Translations under genes and position numbers: made by a program
In this document: positions 19,314 to 22,694 of the stretch, one piece after another
Layout: every line of letters starts with the position of its first letter
How positions within the stretch are numbered: the first letter of the stretch is position 1
Notes under the pieces: generated by a model
Databases searched by the model: none
Told to the model about the DNA's origin: nothing
The model's input: only the letters and a program-made list of their open reading frames with translations
Source of the DNA: Parachlorella kessleri
Lineage: Eukaryota; Chlorophyta; Trebouxiophyceae; Chlorellales; Chlorellaceae
Length of the DNA: 22,694 nt
Direction: 5' to 3'
Assembly (NCBI GenBank): GCA_001598975.1
Contig: BBXU01000762.1
Location: 1 to 22,694 of the forward strand

Positions 19314-19348
<35 letters not shown>

Positions 19349-22300
19349 GCTGTGCTAGGAGGGGAGCCCCCGTGGGCCTGGGCTGCTGGGAGCCCCACTG
19401 CTGCTGCTGCACATACTGCTGCTGCCCCTGCTGCTGTTGGTGCTGTATTGGCAGTTGGCCTTGCCCATTCAAAAGTCCAGGGCCCGACAGCGGCTGGGGC
19501 TGCTGCGGCTGCAGCAAGTAAGCTGGCGCCGCCTGGGCTGGCTGCTGCCCCGCACCCATGGGGCCCAGAACCAGACCTTGCCCTGGCTGCCCAAACGGCG
19601 CAAGGCCAGGCTGCTGCTGGTGCTGCAGCGGCGGCGGTGCCTGGTTGTGAAAGACAGGTCGCATCCCTGGAGGCGCCCCCTGCTGGTGCTGGTGCGGCTG
19701 CGCTGGAAGTATGACCGCGCCTGGTGGGAGGCCCTGGGGGGCTTGCAGAAGTCCCGAGCTCGCAAGCTGCGCCAGCACCCCGGCATCTACCTGACCGTTG
19801 GGCAGCTGCAGCGCCGGCATGCCGCTAGCAGGCCGCGGCTGTGCCCCTGGCGGCTGTGACCCTGGCGGCTGTGAGACAGCGGGCAGCGCCCCGGGCGCCA
19901 GGTGCCCTGCATGTTGAACGGGCATCTGGCCCTGGGCATGGATCGGAGCCTGTCCCTGCAGCAGCTGCGGCTGCCCTGCAAACTGCTGCTGCGGTGCTTG
20001 GGGCGGCTGGCCGGCGGGCTGCGCCTGCTGCTGCTGTGGCTGCTGGGCTTGCCTGAGGGCGGCAGCCTCCTCCAGAGATAGGGGAATCCTGGGGATCTGA
20101 TGCAGCGGCTGCGATACCCCAAGGTCCGCTGGGAGATGTGGCTCGGCTGGCGAGGCAGGCACTGCCGCCAGGCTGGTGTATGCAGCCCGCGAGGCCTGCA
20201 GACATAAAAAGGTAACACAATGAGGCCGTTAGTCAGTCACTCATCTGCCGGACATCCTCCACAATTCAAAGCCCTGCACCTTTTGGGCAGGCAGGCTGGA
20301 CTGCACATCTCATGCCAATCACACTGTCGGCCAAGCCCTCCATCTGGCATGTCTTAATGGTTCTCCTATCATGCTTGCAAGGCCAGATGTCGCAGGGCAG
20401 CTGAGTGGTCCCGCCCTTCAGCCGAACACTCCGCAGCTGGGCTGCTGCACACCTGGCTGCACCGCGCCGCCTGCCGCTGCCGCTCCTCGCTCCCGCTGCC
20501 GGGCGCAAGCTCCAGCTGGGCCATGGCTGCGGGGCTGGCAGTGGCTAGCAGGGGCGGGTCGAACCAGAGCACGCTGGCTGTCATGTGGCTCAGCCTGTCC
20601 TGGAGCTCGGTCCGCTCCTCATCCTCCTGCGAGCGGAGGGAGTCCACAGGCACTGAGCGTTCCAGGGGCCAGCCTCCACATCACAGCACCAGAATGCATA
20701 CTGAGTGAGGTGGCTGCCAAGGGCCCACACTGAAGACCGGCAGGGCCGCATCCAGGAGGGGATCCAGCAATATAATAACCACATCCCCACATGCCCTCAG
20801 CTTTGCCACGTGGCCCACTATGGCCCCCTTGCTACCAATACTGACCCAACAACACAAGGTTAGAAAGGTGCAATAAGGAAACCGTCTCCCTCCTCCACCC
20901 CACAGCAACCCTGGCCCTACATTCCAGTCAACCATGCTGCACGCCATTGAAACGCATGCACCGCGCGAAGCACAGCCTGCAGTACCTAACAAACTGCCGC
21001 ACTACCCCACGCCAAGCTTGAAACTGCTTCCTGCCTGCATCGTTCACAACATGCACTCCACCCCTGCAGCACCCCACCCACTACACAGCCAGGTGTCCAG
21101 CTTACCTCCTCCCGGTGTCGCCGAAGGGCCTCTGCCTCTGACAAGTGCTCCTTCTTGGCAGCCATCTCGAACCCAGGTGGGGACGCCTCCCTGTCTGGCT
21201 CCGTCGGCCCTTCTGCTGCTGCCTGCCGCTGCTCCGAGAGGTCTGCATCAGACTTGGCAGCCACCGGCGGGTCCACCTGCAGCAGCAGCAGCGGCAGGCC
21301 GCCATGAGTTAGACAGGTGACCCAGGGAGAGCCATTGGTCGTGTGTAGCGTGCGGCAGCGGAGCTGAATGGATCCCTGCCCGTTTCCACACAGCACAAAT
21401 GCAGGTCGGTTTCGGTCCACCAGAAACATTGCACTATGCAATCTAGCCCTCGCAGTGTATTGGAGGCTCAGTCCACAAAAACAGCGTACCGCCACTTTGA
21501 AGTGCTGCCGTGCGTCCCCTATGTTGGTTCTACTGACTGCTATTCTGCGGGAACAGGCAGCGCCAACCCGGTGTGGCAGGACAAGGTGCACCCACAGTGC
21601 CGCCGGTACACAGCCGACGAACCTTGAGGAACCAGCGGACATCCGCCAGTGCGTCCTCCTTCACCCAGGACACCTTCTTCCGCTTCTCCTTCCGCTCCGC
21701 TGCCGGCTCGGGCGAAGGCACACGCTTAGCGGCCTCCGCTGCACGCTGTGCCGCTGAGGTGTAGCTAGAGCCGATGCGAGACAGTGTTGTGCTGGTGCCG
21801 GCGCCGCCTGCATAGCAAAGCAGGGATCACATATCGCCCTTTGTCGATGGTGCTCAAGGATATGGCTTGGTGCAAAGCAACACTAGCAGCGATACCTACC
21901 CTTCGACCAGCACTACCGACTGCCCTTTGGCCACGGAACAAGCTTGCCCACAAGCTGTACAGCTTGGCGGCATCCCAGCCAACACAAATCTGCGACCTTG
22001 ACAATGCCTGGCTCACAAATTGACGTGGGTGCGGTGCGCAAGAATCTACTCCAAGTCTGCTGCTGTAGCTGCCCAAAGGAAAGCAGAGAATGAGGGCCCC
22101 TGGCCGAAACAGCCGCAGCTACCCACCTATCATGGAGACGCCTGCCGAGAATGAAGTCAGGGAGTCGAAGGGGCTGCTGCTGGCCTTGGAGAACTCGGCC
22201 TTTGCCTTCGCTGCTGTGGCTGCTGATGTGGTGGGACCTGCTTCCCCTGCTGCTGAGGTGGGTGATGACGGCTGGGAAGGCTCCGCAGCTGGGCCGGCTG

Positions 22301-22352
22301 GCCTGCCGCGAGTAGCTTCGACCTCCAGCCGCACAACCTGCAGGGTAATCAT
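18683..22352 (-). CDS. CCCH zinc-finger protein with RVxF (PP1-docking) motif, Gln/Pro-rich, about 662 aa
   Basis: Six exons join in frame: 22352-22127, 21807-21623, 21276-21106, 20626-20453, 20195-19170, 18889-18683. The start ATG at 22352 reads MITLQVVRLEVEA. A CTGCAG inside these codons could instead be an acceptor at 22337 with a start further upstream. Residues 113-137 contain a basic run followed by KKVSW (119-123), a fit to the RVxF motif that docks protein phosphatase 1. PPGFE lies at 170-174. Residues about 253-590 are Gln/Pro/Gly-rich, with a run of ten Gln. A single CCCH finger at 587-606 has C-x8-C-x5-C-x3-H spacing and is split by the last intron between Lys and Gly. The tail has KRTR and is Gly/Arg-rich. 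A KRVSW-like motif near the N-terminus, then PPGFE, then one CCCH finger near the C-terminus is the plan of the plant CCCH family that includes Arabidopsis C3H6 and C3H30, and resembles animal PNUTS (PPP1R10). A nuclear RNA-binding or phosphatase-targeting role is inferred. Confidence 0.85.
19314..19343 (-). repeat. CAG repeat encoding poly-Gln in the CCCH protein
   Basis: On the coding strand nine CAG codons and one CAA give ten consecutive Gln. Shorter CAG clusters lie nearby, for example near 19225-19245. The low-complexity Gln/Pro region is typical of prion-like or transcription-associated disordered segments. Confidence 0.9.
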
Positions 22353-22447
22353 CTACAACTTGCTCACCAAACATCACTCAAGACATCGCCCAGGTCCCCC
22401 AAGCTAATGCACAATGCCATGCTCCTTTATCATACCGCTCCAGATGC

Positions 22448-22456
22448 CTATATAAT
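22448..22456. promoter_or_regulatory. TATA-like element between the CCCH gene and a possible divergent gene
   Basis: The plus strand reads CTATATAAT. Its TATATA core is symmetric, so it could serve either strand. It lies about 95 bases before the CCCH gene's ATG on the minus strand and about 100 bases before an ATG on the plus strand. Confidence 0.4.
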
Positions 22457-22555
22457 GAGCTGTAGATGTTCTGCTTCAGGTTGTGTTATGGTGTACCGCT
22501 AGCCCAGTTTTCTGCTCCTGTTTCCCGGCCATCAACTGTTTCCCTTGCAGGAGCC

Positions 22556-22694
22556 ATGCCAGCTGCGTCGTCACTTGGATCACAACGTGGCACAGGAAGC
22601 AGAGCATGTAAACTACATTGTACTACGTGCGGGCTGCTTCACTTGTCCAGGGCAGCCCTGCAGGGTTTGCAACCTTTACATGCGAGGCATGTGC
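22556..22694 (+). CDS. Possible 5' end of a divergent gene, running off the window
   Basis: A frame opens with ATG at 22556 (MPAASSLGSQRGTGSRACKL) and stays open for 46 codons to the edge. A strong acceptor-like sequence, TTTCCCTTGCAG, ends at 22550, just before the ATG. A possible donor CAG|GTTGTG lies at 22480, so a short 5' UTR intron is conceivable. I recognise no family, and 46 codons of open frame is weak evidence. It may simply be upstream DNA or an earlier exon region of the CCCH gene. Confidence 0.18.
   Translation, partial: MPAASSLGSQRGTGSRACKLHCTTCGLLHLSRAALQGLQPLHARHV

Noticed and set aside
20627..20655. A longer exon 4 of the CCCH gene starting with VPVDSLRSQ
   Set aside because: The acceptor before it would need a phase-1 junction, whereas exon 3 ends in phase 0. 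The pyrimidine-rich acceptor ending at 20627 joins in phase and gives EDEERTELQ.

Overview
The window is nuclear DNA from a eukaryote, most likely a chlorophyte green alga of the Chlamydomonas/Volvox type. Every recognisable gene is split into short exons by many GT-AG introns, which often end in CTGCAG. The DNA is GC-rich in coding parts. Genes tend to be followed by TGTAA, the polyadenylation signal known from volvocalean algae. One protein resembles a plant-type CCCH zinc-finger family. There is no operon structure and no Shine-Dalgarno logic. The taxon is an inference, not a search result.

Layout. (1) 1-1972, plus strand: the last five exons of the 26S proteasome base subunit Rpn2/PSMD1, ending in the acidic-proline tail that docks Rpn13. 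(2) 2715-17079, minus strand: three head-to-tail paralogues of a secreted or vacuolar papain-family (C1A) cysteine protease, called A (2715-6069), B (8119-11316) and C (13965-17079). All three have nine exons with the same intron phases (0,0,0,2,0,0,2,0) and the catalytic Cys just after the third intron. B and C are intact, at 379 and 410 aa. A carries a 2-nt deletion in exon 7 that puts the catalytic His and Asn out of frame. (3) 18683-22352, minus strand: a six-exon gene for a Gln/Pro-rich CCCH zinc-finger protein with an RVxF-type PP1 docking motif. (4) From about 22450 to the end: a TATA-like element between this gene and a possible divergent plus-strand gene that runs off the edge.

Spaces between genes. 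The A-B gap holds a 505-bp non-autonomous hAT-type element with an 8-bp target duplication, 249 bp upstream of gene A's ATG. The B-C gap holds no recognisable gene but contains a perfect 30-bp palindrome. The C-D gap holds C's promoter and D's 3' region, with two short hairpins.

How the parts relate. Rpn2 serves cytosolic and nuclear proteasomal proteolysis. The C1A array should serve lysosomal/vacuolar or extracellular proteolysis, judged by signal peptides, an I29-type prosegment and conserved N-glycosylation sequons. Nothing in the sequence suggests that the two are functionally coupled. The main interest lies in the evolution of the protease array: one decaying member, divergent C-terminal tails, GC-AG introns in two copies, and a transposon in the promoter region of the disrupted copy.
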